A stretch of DNA of 64,000 nt, from the NCBI GenBank assembly GCA_041395105.1, contig JAWLBB010000001.1, positions 806,001-870,000 of the forward strand, given 5' to 3'. Shown piece after piece: positions 8,263 through 15,895 of this stretch. Both the position numbers and the translations under genes were made by a program. Source of the stretch: Opitutaceae bacterium. Its GTDB lineage: Bacteria > Verrucomicrobiota > Verrucomicrobiia > Opitutales > Opitutaceae. The stretch's first letter is position 1, and each line of letters starts with the position of its first letter. Under the pieces are notes generated by a model, which worked only from the letters and a program-made list of their open reading frames with translations, was not told where the DNA came from and ran no database searches.

Positions 8263-9060
8263 ATGCTTTACGATCCCTCCCGGCTTCTCGTCATCGCCGG
8301 TCCCTGCTCCCTCGAGACGCTCGAGGTCTGCCGGACGGTGGCCGGAAAGCTGCGCGAGATTGCCGAGCGCTTCCCTGAACTGCAGATCGTTTTCAAGGGC
8401 TCCTTCGACAAGGCCAATCGCACGTCCATCTCCGGGGCCCGCGGTCTCGGAATTGATGAGGGCCTGGCCATGCTGGCGCGGATGCGCTCGGAATTCGACC
8501 TGCCGGTTCTGACCGACGTGCACCTCCCGGATCAGGTTGCCCGGGTCGCGGAGGTCTGCAACGTGCTGCAGATTCCCGCCTTCCTATGCCGGCAGACGGA
8601 TCTCCTCGTGGCCTGTGCACGGAGCGGATGTACGGTCAACGTGAAGAAGGGACAATTCCTTTCACCGCAGGAAATGGAGCATGTTGTTGCCAAACTGGTT
8701 GGTTCGGGAGCCGGGGAGATCTGGCAAACGGAGCGAGGGACGACTTTCGGCTATCAGAACCTGGTGGTCGATATGCGCTCGTTCCCGATACTGCATCGGT
8801 GGGGGGGGGCGGTGATCTTTGATGCGACCCACAGTGTTCAGTTGCCGGGAGCGGGAGGCGGCAGGAGCGGCGGGGAGCGGGAATTCGCGCCGACCCTGGC
8901 CCGGGCCGCCGTGGCGGCGGGGGCGGATGGCCTCTTCATTGAGACTCATCCGGATCCGGATCGTGCCCTTTCGGATGGACCCAATATGGTGCCACTGGAT
9001 GAGTTGGAGCCCCTGCTGGTCACCTGTCTGGCCATCCGGCGGGCGGTTCAGACCGGATAG
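8263..9060 (+). CDS. kdsA: 3-deoxy-D-manno-octulosonate 8-phosphate synthase
   Basis: KdsA condenses phosphoenolpyruvate with arabinose 5-phosphate to KDO 8-phosphate for the lipopolysaccharide core. The 265-residue protein has LLVIAGPCSLE at the start, FKGSFDKANRTS, LTDVHLPDQV, KKGQFLSPQEM, and FDATHSVQLPG with GLFIETHPDPD at the end, all hallmark segments of the family. It follows pyrG by 9 bp and is probably cotranscribed. The next enzyme, KdsC, is encoded 40 kb away in the lpt operon of this same window. Whether it is the metal-dependent or metal-independent form was not determined. Confidence 0.97.
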   Translation: MLYDPSRLLVIAGPCSLETLEVCRTVAGKLREIAERFPELQIVFKGSFDKANRTSISGARGLGIDEGLAMLARMRSEFDLPVLTDVHLPDQVARVAEVCNVLQIPAFLCRQTDLLVACARSGCTVNVKKGQFLSPQEMEHVVAKLVGSGAGEIWQTERGTTFGYQNLVVDMRSFPILHRWGGAVIFDATHSVQLPGAGGGRSGGEREFAPTLARAAVAAGADGLFIETHPDPDRALSDGPNMVPLDELEPLLVTCLAIRRAVQTG

Positions 9061-9198
9061 GATTTGACCGGGGCCGGTTCCGCTTCAATCCTAGGCAACT
9101 CCCGTCGGGGTCATTACCACTTTGTCTGCAGCATGCCAATCCGACCGATTCTCAGTCTTCCGGCCACTCCAAGGGTCCGTATTTGAAACAGCCTTCTG

Positions 9199-10788
9199 AT
9201 GGATTCACTTCTGGTTGAAATTCCGGTCCCTTCGATGGGAGCCACCGTAAACGAGCTCACTGTCATCGATATCATGATCGAGGATGGGCAGGCCGTGAAG
9301 AAGGGCGAGCAGATCGCTGAACTCGAGAGCGACAAGTCTGTTTTTGAGTTCGAGTCGCCCTGTGATGGTGTCGTCCGGGCAGTCCTCTGTCGGGCGGGCG
9401 ATATTGTCCCGAGCGGCGCGCCCTTTCTGCGCATCGAAACCTCCGATCTGAGTCTCCGCCATCTCGCCCTGTCCTCTGCCGGGCAGTCCGGTGGGAACGG
9501 AGCGGTAAGGAAGAGCTCGGGGCTGGCTTCGACTGACGGACCGACACCCGCGAATCTCCCCGTGCACCCGCATCCGTCAGCTCCCTCACCCAAGGCCGCC
9601 GCCCCGGCCGGTATCAAGTGGACCCCACGGGCGATCAAGTTGGCTACGGACGCGGGTCTGGATCCGGCAGGTATCATCGATATTGAGGGAACCGGTCCGG
9701 GTGGACGGGTTTCGGGCGACGATTTGACCCGTTATCTGGAGCGACAGCCCAAGGCGGAGGGGACCGCACCGGTCCCCTCCGCTGCGATCGCGGGAGCGAC
9801 AGGGGACCAGACGGTCTGTGTGGCCGGAATCGGCTACGCTTTTCCCAGGCAGGTCCGCTCCAACCAGGAAATCCTGAAGGCATTTCCGGATATGACGGAG
9901 AAGGACTTCTTCAAGGTCACCGGCATCCGCCAGCGCTATGTCGCCGGTCCGGACGAGTCGGCGACCAGTCTTGCCGAGATGGCCGCCAACAATGCGCTGG
10001 AAATGGCCGGACTCAAGGCTTCGGACCTGGATGGGGTCATCGTGGCCACCCTGATTCCAGATCAGCCGGTTCCGAGTGCGGCCAGCGCTTTGGCCCGCCA
10101 GCTCGGCATCCGTTACGCCCTGGCCTTTGATGTGAACGCGGCCTGCTCCGGGTGGCTTTACGGGCTCGAGGTCGCGCGGGCCTTCATCCGGGCCGGGACG
10201 GCCAAGCGTCTGCTTGTAGCGACGGCCGAGCTCCTGTCCCGAATCACCAATCCGCGTGACCAGTCGACGGCCTTTCTCTTTGGCGATGGCGCCGGAGCGG
10301 CCATCGTCACGGACAGTCCGGCGGGACACCGTCTCAACCGGATGGGCTTGTCGGGTGATGCCGAACTCTACACCGCGATTCAGAGGCGGGGCGGCGGCGC
10401 CCGGCAGCCCGTTCCTCAACCGGGCGATAATCTGGATCAGTTCTACATCACCATGGATGGCGCAGTCGTCTTCAAGCATGCGGTCATCGCTTTCGGGACC
10501 ATCATCGAGGACACGCTCAAGCGCCACAACCTGACGGTGGACGAAGTCGACTGGATTGTCCCGCACCAGGCGAACGAACGCATTCTCAAGGCGGTCAGCA
10601 AGCGGGTGAGCATCCCTTACGAGAAATTCGTTGTCACGATCGGCGAGTACGGAAACACATCGGCGGCCTCGGTTTCCATGGCGTTCGGCTGGGCGGCGGA
10701 GGAAGGGATCTTCAGTTCGGGCGACAAGATCATTTTCTGCAGTGTTGGTGCCGGTCTCACCTTTGCCGGTGGATTGCTGGTCTGGTAG
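9199..10788 (+). CDS. Lipoyl domain-PSBD-ketoacyl-ACP synthase III fusion
   Basis: One 529-residue protein joins three parts. Residues 1-82 are a lipoyl domain with the modifiable lysine K46 in ELESDKSVFEF. Residues 139-181 are a peripheral-subunit-binding domain (TPRAIKLATDAGLD ... GTGPGGRVSGDDLTRYL), flanked by Pro/Ala/Ser linkers as in E2 subunits. Residues 206-529 are a FabH-like KAS III with a complete triad: C316 (NAACSGW), H456 (VPHQANERI) and N486 (EYGNTSAAS). The E2 acyltransferase domain is absent. KAS III normally condenses an acyl-CoA with malonyl-ACP. The fusion suggests that acyl groups made by an alpha-keto-acid dehydrogenase E1 on the lipoyl arm are handed to the synthase; this is inference. 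A fused E1 lies at 49733-51757. Confidence 0.92.
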   Translation: MDSLLVEIPVPSMGATVNELTVIDIMIEDGQAVKKGEQIAELESDKSVFEFESPCDGVVRAVLCRAGDIVPSGAPFLRIETSDLSLRHLALSSAGQSGGNGAVRKSSGLASTDGPTPANLPVHPHPSAPSPKAAAPAGIKWTPRAIKLATDAGLDPAGIIDIEGTGPGGRVSGDDLTRYLERQPKAEGTAPVPSAAIAGATGDQTVCVAGIGYAFPRQVRSNQEILKAFPDMTEKDFFKVTGIRQRYVAGPDESATSLAEMAANNALEMAGLKASDLDGVIVATLIPDQPVPSAASALARQLGIRYALAFDVNAACSGWLYGLEVARAFIRAGTAKRLLVATAELLSRITNPRDQSTAFLFGDGAGAAIVTDSPAGHRLNRMGLSGDAELYTAIQRRGGGARQPVPQPGDNLDQFYITMDGAVVFKHAVIAFGTIIEDTLKRHNLTVDEVDWIVPHQANERILKAVSKRVSIPYEKFVVTIGEYGNTSAASVSMAFGWAAEEGIFSSGDKIIFCSVGAGLTFAGGLLVW

Positions 10789-10808
10789 GCGGCCGAAGCC
10801 GCGGCCGC
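10789..10808. terminator. GC hairpin between convergent genes
   Basis: Directly after the stop of the KAS III fusion, GCGGCCG and CGGCCGC can pair around a six-base loop, followed by only a short CTTTA. It sits between the convergent fusion gene and rsmE. The T-run is weak, so intrinsic termination is plausible but not strong. Confidence 0.4.
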
Positions 10809-10809
10809 T

Positions 10810-11562
10810 TTACTGCAACTCGTAGCTCAGAATGCTCAGGGCATAGACGGCGGCGGTTTCGCAGCGCAGGACGAGCGGACCGAGGGAAACCGGCTGAAAG
10901 GCGGCGCTTTTCGAGTTACCCATCTCGGCCGGGGTGAAATCCCCCTCGGGGCCAACCATCCAGACCATATTTTTGGGGGCTTGCGAATGCTCGAGCCGGT
11001 ATTCGGCCAGCACGTCCCGGAGAATCCGCGCGCCCGGTTGCAGACTGGCGACGAGCCGGAGATCGAATTCCCTGGCTGAGGTTTCCATGAATTCGCGAGC
11101 GGTCTGGGGAGCGAGGATTTCCGGGAGAAAAGCATTCCCGCATTGCTTCGCCGCTTCGATTGTCGCGCTGCGCCACTTTGCGGTCTTGACCTCCTCGCGG
11201 TCCTTCTCGAGGTGAACTTCGGTCCGTTCGCTGTAAAGCGGGGCGATCCGGGCGACGCCAATCTCGGTCGCCTTGCGGACAATTGCGTCCATCGACTTGC
11301 CCTTGGGCACGGCCTGGGCCAGCGTGATCCGGTAGGGCAGGGGCTTGATCCGCTGGTGGAAGCGCACCTTCAGTACGGCCCTGCGGCGATCGGCTTCGAC
11401 GCATGCGCAGATCCATTCGTTTCCCTTGCCGTCGAAGGCGACCACGGTGTCCCCGCTCTTGGCCCGATTGACCGAAATCAGATGGTGTGACTCATCGGGA
11501 TCCAGTTCGATCGAGGTGGGTCCGAGTTCGTGAGGGCGGAAATAAGAGCGAAAATCCGGCAT
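10810..11562 (-). CDS. rsmE: 16S rRNA (uracil1498-N3)-methyltransferase
   Basis: RsmE methylates U1498 of 16S rRNA using SAM, acting late on the 30S subunit. The 250-residue product has an N-terminal PUA-like domain (MPDFRSYFRPHEL ... SHHLISVNRAKSGD) and a C-terminal SPOUT knot with the signature MVGPEGDFTPAEM and SLGPLVLRCETA. The start at 11562 is chosen because this is where the family's first strand begins; the longer frame from 11637 adds 25 residues that look unrelated. A tandem repeat with minus-strand terminators lies immediately upstream. It is convergent with the KAS III fusion. Confidence 0.94.
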   Translation of the reverse strand: MPDFRSYFRPHELGPTSIELDPDESHHLISVNRAKSGDTVVAFDGKGNEWICACVEADRRRAVLKVRFHQRIKPLPYRITLAQAVPKGKSMDAIVRKATEIGVARIAPLYSERTEVHLEKDREEVKTAKWRSATIEAAKQCGNAFLPEILAPQTAREFMETSAREFDLRLVASLQPGARILRDVLAEYRLEHSQAPKNMVWMVGPEGDFTPAEMGNSKSAAFQPVSLGPLVLRCETAAVYALSILSYELQ

Positions 11563-11624
11563 GAGCTCAAGAAACGGGGGCAGGCCGTCCGGAGGCAATC
11601 GAAAATCAGGAATCCGCAGGGTAC

Positions 11625-11745
11625 GAAAAAGAGGCACCGCTTTTGGCGATGCCCCTTTTCCGACTTATCAAACTACAAACTAGAACTAAACCCTAATAGC
11701 TCTCTTGCGTGGGGATAGACGGGGGTGAAGGGCAAAACGTTCAAA
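11625..11745 (-). repeat. Copy A of ~120-bp tandem intergenic repeat with terminator
   Basis: This copy and the one at 11865-11993 share almost the whole length, including GACTTATCAAACTACAAACT and GGGGATAGACGGGGGTGAAG. Read on the minus strand, the unit ends in a hairpin (GGCATCGCC ... GGTGCCTC with one mismatch) followed by TTTTTC, which is a good intrinsic terminator. No reading frame is conserved between copies. It could be a small RNA gene or a conserved 5' leader of rsmE. Start and end are set where the two copies stop matching. Confidence 0.7.
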
Positions 11746-11864
11746 TTTTCTTTGGACGGTGAAAAAAAGTGCCTGCTGTCGCCACCCGGTCGACGGGTTA
11801 TTCCTCGAGCCGGGGGCGTCCGGGTTGGAGACAGCCCCGTGAATCCGGTCGCCGAACCCGGAAA

Positions 11865-11993
11865 GAAAAAGAGGCACCGCTTTTGGCGGCGCCTCTCTTT
11901 CCGACTTATCAAACTACAAACTAGAACTAGAACAAAACCCTATTAGCTCTCTTGCGTGGGGATAGACGGGGGTGAAGGGCAAAACGTTCAAAA
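11865..11993 (-). repeat. Copy B of ~120-bp tandem intergenic repeat with terminator
   Basis: This is the second copy, offset by 240 bp from copy A. Its minus-strand hairpin is stronger (GAGGCGCCGC, loop, GCGGTGCCTC then TTTTTC) and differs from copy A at bases that keep most of the stem. A few bases are inserted in the ACTAGAACT region. The 120 bp between copies are unrelated to the repeat. With 640 bp free of protein genes between rsmE and tRNA-Leu, this repeat is the main content of that gap; 11994-12202 shows nothing else that I recognise. Confidence 0.7.
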
Positions 11994-12202
11994 AAAGACC
12001 GCCCCCCTGATCGTGTCGCGCACATCCCCGGACACTTCCCGGAGGTTTGATTTCTGAAGTAGCTGATTTTCAGGAAGTAAATGGCCTTGCTAATAAGATG
12101 TGAAGGTTAAGGCGCCCCCGACGAAGCGCGGAATTTTCGTTGAGCGAGACATTTTTCTTCCCATTTGGATTGGATTGAAGTCGCATCATTTCTCCCTGGT
12201 AG

Positions 12203-12288
12203 GCCCGGATGGCGGAATTGGTAGACGCGCTAGACTCAAAATCTTGTTCCCTCTGGGAGTGTCGGTTCGATCCCGACTCCGGGTACCA
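12203..12288 (+). tRNA. tRNA-Leu(CAA)
   Basis: A type II tRNA folds here. The acceptor GCCCGGA pairs with TCCGGGT, the anticodon loop CTCAAAA gives anticodon CAA, the variable arm is long (GTTCCCTCTGGGAGT), and the T-arm is GTCGG-TTCGATC-CCGAC. Discriminator A and an encoded CCA end it at 12288. One pair in the anticodon stem is a T-T mismatch. It reads UUG codons. Confidence 0.93.
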
Positions 12289-12361
12289 CAAGAGAAGCTC
12301 GAGGAAGACGTGATTGGGACTTGCCTTCCAGTCCGGCAACCCGTTCTTTCGTTGGCTTTGG

Positions 12362-12438
12362 CGGGCCGTAGCGTAGCCTGGTAGCGCGCTTGCATGGGGT
12401 GCAAGAGGTCGCGAGTTCGAATCTCGCCGGCCCGACCA
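12362..12438 (+). tRNA. tRNA-Pro(GGG), integration target of the island
   Basis: The acceptor CGGGCCG pairs with CGGCCCG, the anticodon arm is CTTGC-ATGGGGT-GCAAG with anticodon GGG, and the T-arm is GCGAG-TTCGAAT-CTCGC. Discriminator A and CCA are encoded. The 3' half of this gene is the left attachment site of the genomic island, and partial copies of it recur at 38383 and 38730. Integration regenerated an intact tRNA. Confidence 0.95.
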
Positions 12439-12442
12439 TTAT
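12406..12442 (+). other. attL of the tRNA-Pro island
   Basis: The 37 bases from the variable loop of tRNA-Pro to four bases past CCA recur exactly at 38730-38766, and the last 31 of them (12412-12442) recur at 38383-38413. An integrase gene begins 17 bp after CCA. This is the usual layout of a tyrosine-integrase element in a tRNA 3' end. Confidence 0.9.
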
Positions 12443-12454
12443 TCCTGAAAACTA

Positions 12455-13708
12455 TTGAGTCTCGGGGAGGATGGCCGGTATCGTAAAGGTATTGTGCAGA
12501 AAGCGGCCAAGAAAACGCCCACTGAAGTGCCCACTAGGTCGCCCATTGGGCGCCCACTAAAGGCTCCCCCTCGAGGCCTCTCGTTTGAGCACCGACCGAG
12601 TAACCCGCTTCCTTTCTTTGCCAGGTGGCGTGAACCGGGGGGGAAGAAGCGCTCAAAGGCCTTCGCAACGGAAAAGGAGCGCTGGGTATTTGTAGCGGCG
12701 TGGGAGAAGCGCAAGGAAACGTTTGGAAGGGCCGCCGTGGTAGCCAGGCCGGAGCAGGTTGAGACCTGGAGGCTCTTTAGCGAGATCACGGAAGGCGCGG
12801 ACCCTTTGGAAGTTGCCAGGTGGTTCGTGAAGCATGGTCCCAGCGTTGGCGGTCAGATGAGGGTAGCGGACGCGATAAAGCGTTACCGGGAGACTGGCCG
12901 TCTGACTGGGCATGCATCCCTGCATCTCGATCGCCTCGAGGCCGCCTTTGGTAACACCCGTCTCGGTTCGCTGCAGACTTCAGACCTTGCAGAGTGGGTC
13001 GACTTCTTGGTTCATCCCAAGACCGGCGCGGCCGTAGCTGCCTGGACAAAGCGGCATCATTTTTGCACGGTCAAACGCTTTTTTGAAGTCTGCGTTCATG
13101 AGCGGTGGATGGATCGCAATCCGATGGAGACGCTCAAACCGCCACATAAGGACGAGGACGACATCTACGTGTTGCCCGTCAAGGACGCCGAGAAGCTATT
13201 CAATGCTGCCAGTAAGTCGATCGCTGTCGGTCGTCTAGCACTTGAGGCGTTCGCGGGGTTGAGGTATTCATCAGCAGCCAGGATCGCCAAGGCAGATCTG
13301 GATTTCAAAGAGTGTGGTGTCACCATGCAAGGCAAGAAGCACAAGAGCGGTCGGCGTCACTATGCTGAGGGTTTCCCTGGGAATCTGTGGCTTTGGCTTG
13401 AGGCTACCCCCGACCAGTGCTGGTCGTTGACCGAGCGGCAATATTTCGAGGAAAAGAGCCGTATCTTTCGTGCTGCGGGTTTGAAGCCCGAGGGAAAGGC
13501 CAAGACCGAAGAGGAGAGAGAGCAATTGGCCAGAATGCGTAACGTCTTGCGGCACAGTTTCGCATCATACCATGTCGCGCTGTTCGGCGATGCAGCCAAG
13601 ACGGCCATCCTGCTTACCCATCGAAATCAGGCCATGCTCTATCAGCATTACCGGGGTCGGGCGACGAAGAGAGATGCAGTAGCGTATTTTGGTATAGTCC
13701 CTGGTTAA
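12455..13708 (+). CDS. Tyrosine-recombinase integrase of the tRNA-Pro island
   Basis: The 417-residue protein is a phage-type tyrosine integrase. An SAM-like core-binding domain covers about residues 125-230 (VADAIKRYRETGRLTGH ... HHFCTVKRFFEVCVHERWM). The catalytic domain has Arg in AGLRYSSAARI, the LRHSFASYH box, and the terminal His and Tyr in LTHRNQAMLYQHYRG. The usual HxxR box reads NVLR, so the first His is replaced by Asn. It should drive site-specific integration into and excision from tRNA-Pro. The start is uncertain: TTG at 12455, or GTG at 12494 with a weak AAAGG ahead of it. The 5' coding part contains the phased arm-type repeats. Confidence 0.9.
   Translation: MSLGEDGRYRKGIVQKAAKKTPTEVPTRSPIGRPLKAPPRGLSFEHRPSNPLPFFARWREPGGKKRSKAFATEKERWVFVAAWEKRKETFGRAAVVARPEQVETWRLFSEITEGADPLEVARWFVKHGPSVGGQMRVADAIKRYRETGRLTGHASLHLDRLEAAFGNTRLGSLQTSDLAEWVDFLVHPKTGAAVAAWTKRHHFCTVKRFFEVCVHERWMDRNPMETLKPPHKDEDDIYVLPVKDAEKLFNAASKSIAVGRLALEAFAGLRYSSAARIAKADLDFKECGVTMQGKKHKSGRRHYAEGFPGNLWLWLEATPDQCWSLTERQYFEEKSRIFRAAGLKPEGKAKTEEEREQLARMRNVLRHSFASYHVALFGDAAKTAILLTHRNQAMLYQHYRGRATKRDAVAYFGIVPG
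12517..12558 (+). promoter_or_regulatory. Candidate integrase arm-type sites, left end
   Basis: Four copies of GCCCAYT occur at 12517, 12529, 12541 and 12552, spaced 12, 12 and 11 bp, close to one helical turn. The same heptamer recurs twice with 11-bp spacing beside the right end (38347 and 38358), and both arrays end in CGCCCACTAAA. Such phased repeats flanking the cores at both ends are what lambda-type integrase arm sites look like. Confidence 0.6.
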
Positions 13709-13745
13709 CGCTCGCGACACAACTCGCGCGCTTTCCGTTTTTGGG

Positions 13746-14102
13746 ATGAGTACTTCGATTCTGATCGCGGATTCGGTGGCAGAAGGGGCACCTCGCAAAC
13801 TCTTGGTCCGAACGGTTGGCGCCACTCTTTGGACCTTTGGAGTCTCCGGTGCTCTACCTGATACGGTTCTGGAGATTGTTAAGGACGATCAGACAATAGC
13901 TGAGAACGACGATTGGAGTGATGCCGCAAATTCTGGTTTCATCTTCAACGTGTCTGCCGCGCTTGAAGCGTTAAGGTTGAAACCAGGAAGATTGGACTCT
14001 GACGTCCAGACTATCCTCTATCTCGGCGCCTATTCGTTCAGAGTAGGGGCAAAGGACGGTGCGACGGGTGTAGCTTTGGTTGGCATTTCCAAGGTTCTGT
14101 AG
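13746..14102 (+). CDS. Single copy of a verrucomicrobial secreted-protein repeat domain
   Basis: The 118-residue product resembles one unit of a domain that I recall in tandem at the C-termini of very large secreted proteins of Opitutaceae and relatives: LLVRTVGATLWTFGVSGALPD, VLEIV, IAENDDWSD, and the closing YSFRVGAKDGATGVALVGIS. In those proteins the unit reads roughly as RTVGPAL-FGV-G-LPDP then NDNW then AY-A-V-G-GATGVALVEVY. Here there is no signal peptide and no partner domain, so it is either a stand-alone domain or a cut remnant carried by the island. It lies 37 bp after the integrase. Function is unknown. Confidence 0.65.
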   Translation: MSTSILIADSVAEGAPRKLLVRTVGATLWTFGVSGALPDTVLEIVKDDQTIAENDDWSDAANSGFIFNVSAALEALRLKPGRLDSDVQTILYLGAYSFRVGAKDGATGVALVGISKVL

Positions 14103-14132
14103 CAGTCTATAACGCGGATTCGCGATGGTCTT

Positions 14133-14897
14133 TCACCTATTGGCCAATGCATGGAAGCGTTTACGATGGTGTCCTAGGCTCTCACGGTGGGAATCGGTGA
14201 GGGGGATGGGTTGTTCCCAGGTCAACGCCTGCCGGGCGGCGGGGCTGAGCTTGGGTGAGAACTCGGGCTTTCCGTGGTCGTCGAAGGTGACGAGGGCGCG
14301 ATCGAAGGCGGCGTCCCAAAGGGCAGAGAGAAGGAGGCCGTTGCGGACGTCCAGGCGCCGGGCATCGTCGGTGCAGTCGGCCCAGGGGATGATGTGGGAG
14401 GCACGGAGGAGTTCGGGGTCGGTGATGCCAGTGAGCGGGCAGCGACCCTGCCAGTATTCCATCAGGCTCTTGCGGAAGATGTCCTGGCCGATGCGTTGGA
14501 TGACGAGGCGCTCGACCTCGGTGGTTTGGGGCAGTTTGGCGGTTTGCCGGTGAAAGGTCTTCAGCGGCGCGTCCGGGAGGCTGGTGGCCAGTTGGTAGAG
14601 GCGGGGCAGAATGGCGTAGAGGGCGGTGAGGGTCGGGAAGCTGAAGCGGTCGATCCCCGGACCGGTGATACCGGCGGATGGGAGGGCGAGTTCCGCGATT
14701 ACACCCGGATGGTCGAGAGCCAGGAACCACGGACCTTGATCGGAGGCGGCGGCGAGCCAGAGGGTCCCCTGTGCCGTGGTGGATTCAAAGGCAGCCCAGC
14801 CGTCTGACTCCCCAAGTGCCCGGCGGAAGCCGTATTGCCAGGCGGCTTTCTCGCACTCCTCACGGATGACGAAGGGTTGGGGTGTCACAATGGTCAT
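14133..14897 (-). CDS. HNH endonuclease family protein
   Basis: The 254-residue protein has a C-terminal HNH_2-type domain: RCPLTGITDPELLRASHIIPWADC, then LDVRNGLLLSALWDAAFDRALVTFDDHG. The SHI histidine and the Asn of RNGLLLS are present, and the LWDAAFD form is a frequent variant of the last helix. The N-terminal 120 residues are unassigned. It is the last gene of the long minus-strand operon and its start overlaps the ParA-like gene by four bases, so it is translated together with it. It could be the nuclease effector of the adjacent defence-like genes, which otherwise lack one; that is inference. Confidence 0.82.
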   Translation of the reverse strand: MTIVTPQPFVIREECEKAAWQYGFRRALGESDGWAAFESTTAQGTLWLAAASDQGPWFLALDHPGVIAELALPSAGITGPGIDRFSFPTLTALYAILPRLYQLATSLPDAPLKTFHRQTAKLPQTTEVERLVIQRIGQDIFRKSLMEYWQGRCPLTGITDPELLRASHIIPWADCTDDARRLDVRNGLLLSALWDAAFDRALVTFDDHGKPEFSPKLSPAARQALTWEQPIPLTDSHRESLGHHRKRFHALANR

Positions 14898-15895
14898 GCA
14901 CTCTGTGTCACCATCATCTGGAGTTTGCCACCGATTTGGTCGGCCAGATTTTGGAAGTCTTGCCCGCAGTCTTTTACTGCATAGGTGTGCGCGCCGATGG
15001 CCCCATCAGCAGATTTCAGATGGAAAATTGGCTTTCTGGCTTCCATGGCCATGGGCATGAGGCTGCGATAATGCTTCAACAGCCCGAGGCAGTTGGAGTC
15101 TTGTTCAGGGGAGCCGGCTCCATCGGGAGGGAGGTCGAGCACCTTTTCCCGGAAGGTTGAGGGAATGCGCTTCGCCCACTGATCATAGGCTGCAACAGGG
15201 CGGCTGTCCCGGATTCCAAACTGCAATACCACGTATCCGAGTGGAGTCATGGTGGCAGAGGGTAGAGGCAGGTCCGAGGCGGGATTCTCGGCCAATCGTT
15301 TGTTCCACTCTATGCGCCACTTCTTGAGAGTAGGCCCGAGGTTGCGCAAACCCTGAATGGAGAAGAGATCGGGAGCTACCGGGATGACCACGGCATCGGC
15401 GCAGATCAGGGCGGCGCGGTTGATAGCTCCGAAGTTCGGGCCGACGTCGATCAGTACCAGATCCGCCTGCAACTCGTCGGCGGCTTGCTTGATGATGCGA
15501 AACAGTGAACTTGTGACGCGGAAGGCCGGTTCCTTGCCGTCCAGGCAATCTCCCCATGCGTCAGATAGATTGGACTCGAAGTTGGAAAGGTTGAGATCGC
15601 CAGGAATGAGCGACAAATTCCGGGATATTCTTTGCGTTGGAGTCGGGCCGATGTCACCGACGCCACGGATGATCGGCGTCAGAGGTGCGATGATGCTCTG
15701 TTCCTGTGTGTGGTCCGGGTTCCACAATGCCTCCAACTTCTGCTCCGGGAGGAACATTGAGGTGACATTCGCCTGGGGATCAAGATCCGCCACGAGCACG
15801 CGCTTGCCGAGATCGGCATACATCCAGGCAAGGTGGTAGAGCAGCGTGGTTTTGCCGACGCCACCCTTGTTGTTGAAAAATGCGACGATCTTCAT
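14894..15895 (-). CDS. ParA/MinD-like AAA ATPase
   Basis: The 333-residue protein begins MKIVAFFNNKGGVGKTTLLYH, the deviant Walker A (KGGxGKT) of ParA-type ATPases, followed by VLVADLDPQANVT and LVLIDVGPNFGAINRAAL. It probably forms ATP-dependent dimers on DNA. No ParB partner or parS-like repeat is visible, so a classic partition role is unsupported. It overlaps its upstream neighbour (AlbA_2 protein) and its downstream neighbour (HNH) by 4 bp each, which suggests a three-protein unit rather than plasmid partition. Confidence 0.88.
   Translation of the reverse strand: MKIVAFFNNKGGVGKTTLLYHLAWMYADLGKRVLVADLDPQANVTSMFLPEQKLEALWNPDHTQEQSIIAPLTPIIRGVGDIGPTPTQRISRNLSLIPGDLNLSNFESNLSDAWGDCLDGKEPAFRVTSSLFRIIKQAADELQADLVLIDVGPNFGAINRAALICADAVVIPVAPDLFSIQGLRNLGPTLKKWRIEWNKRLAENPASDLPLPSATMTPLGYVVLQFGIRDSRPVAAYDQWAKRIPSTFREKVLDLPPDGAGSPEQDSNCLGLLKHYRSLMPMAMEARKPIFHLKSADGAIGAHTYAVKDCGQDFQNLADQIGGKLQMMVTQSA

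Noticed and set aside
12070..12439. Frames over the tRNA-Leu and tRNA-Pro genes
   Set aside because: They are translations of the tRNA genes and their antisense, a common annotation artefact.
14894..15895. Plasmid partition system
   Set aside because: There is a ParA-like ATPase but no ParB-like gene or parS-like repeats next to it.
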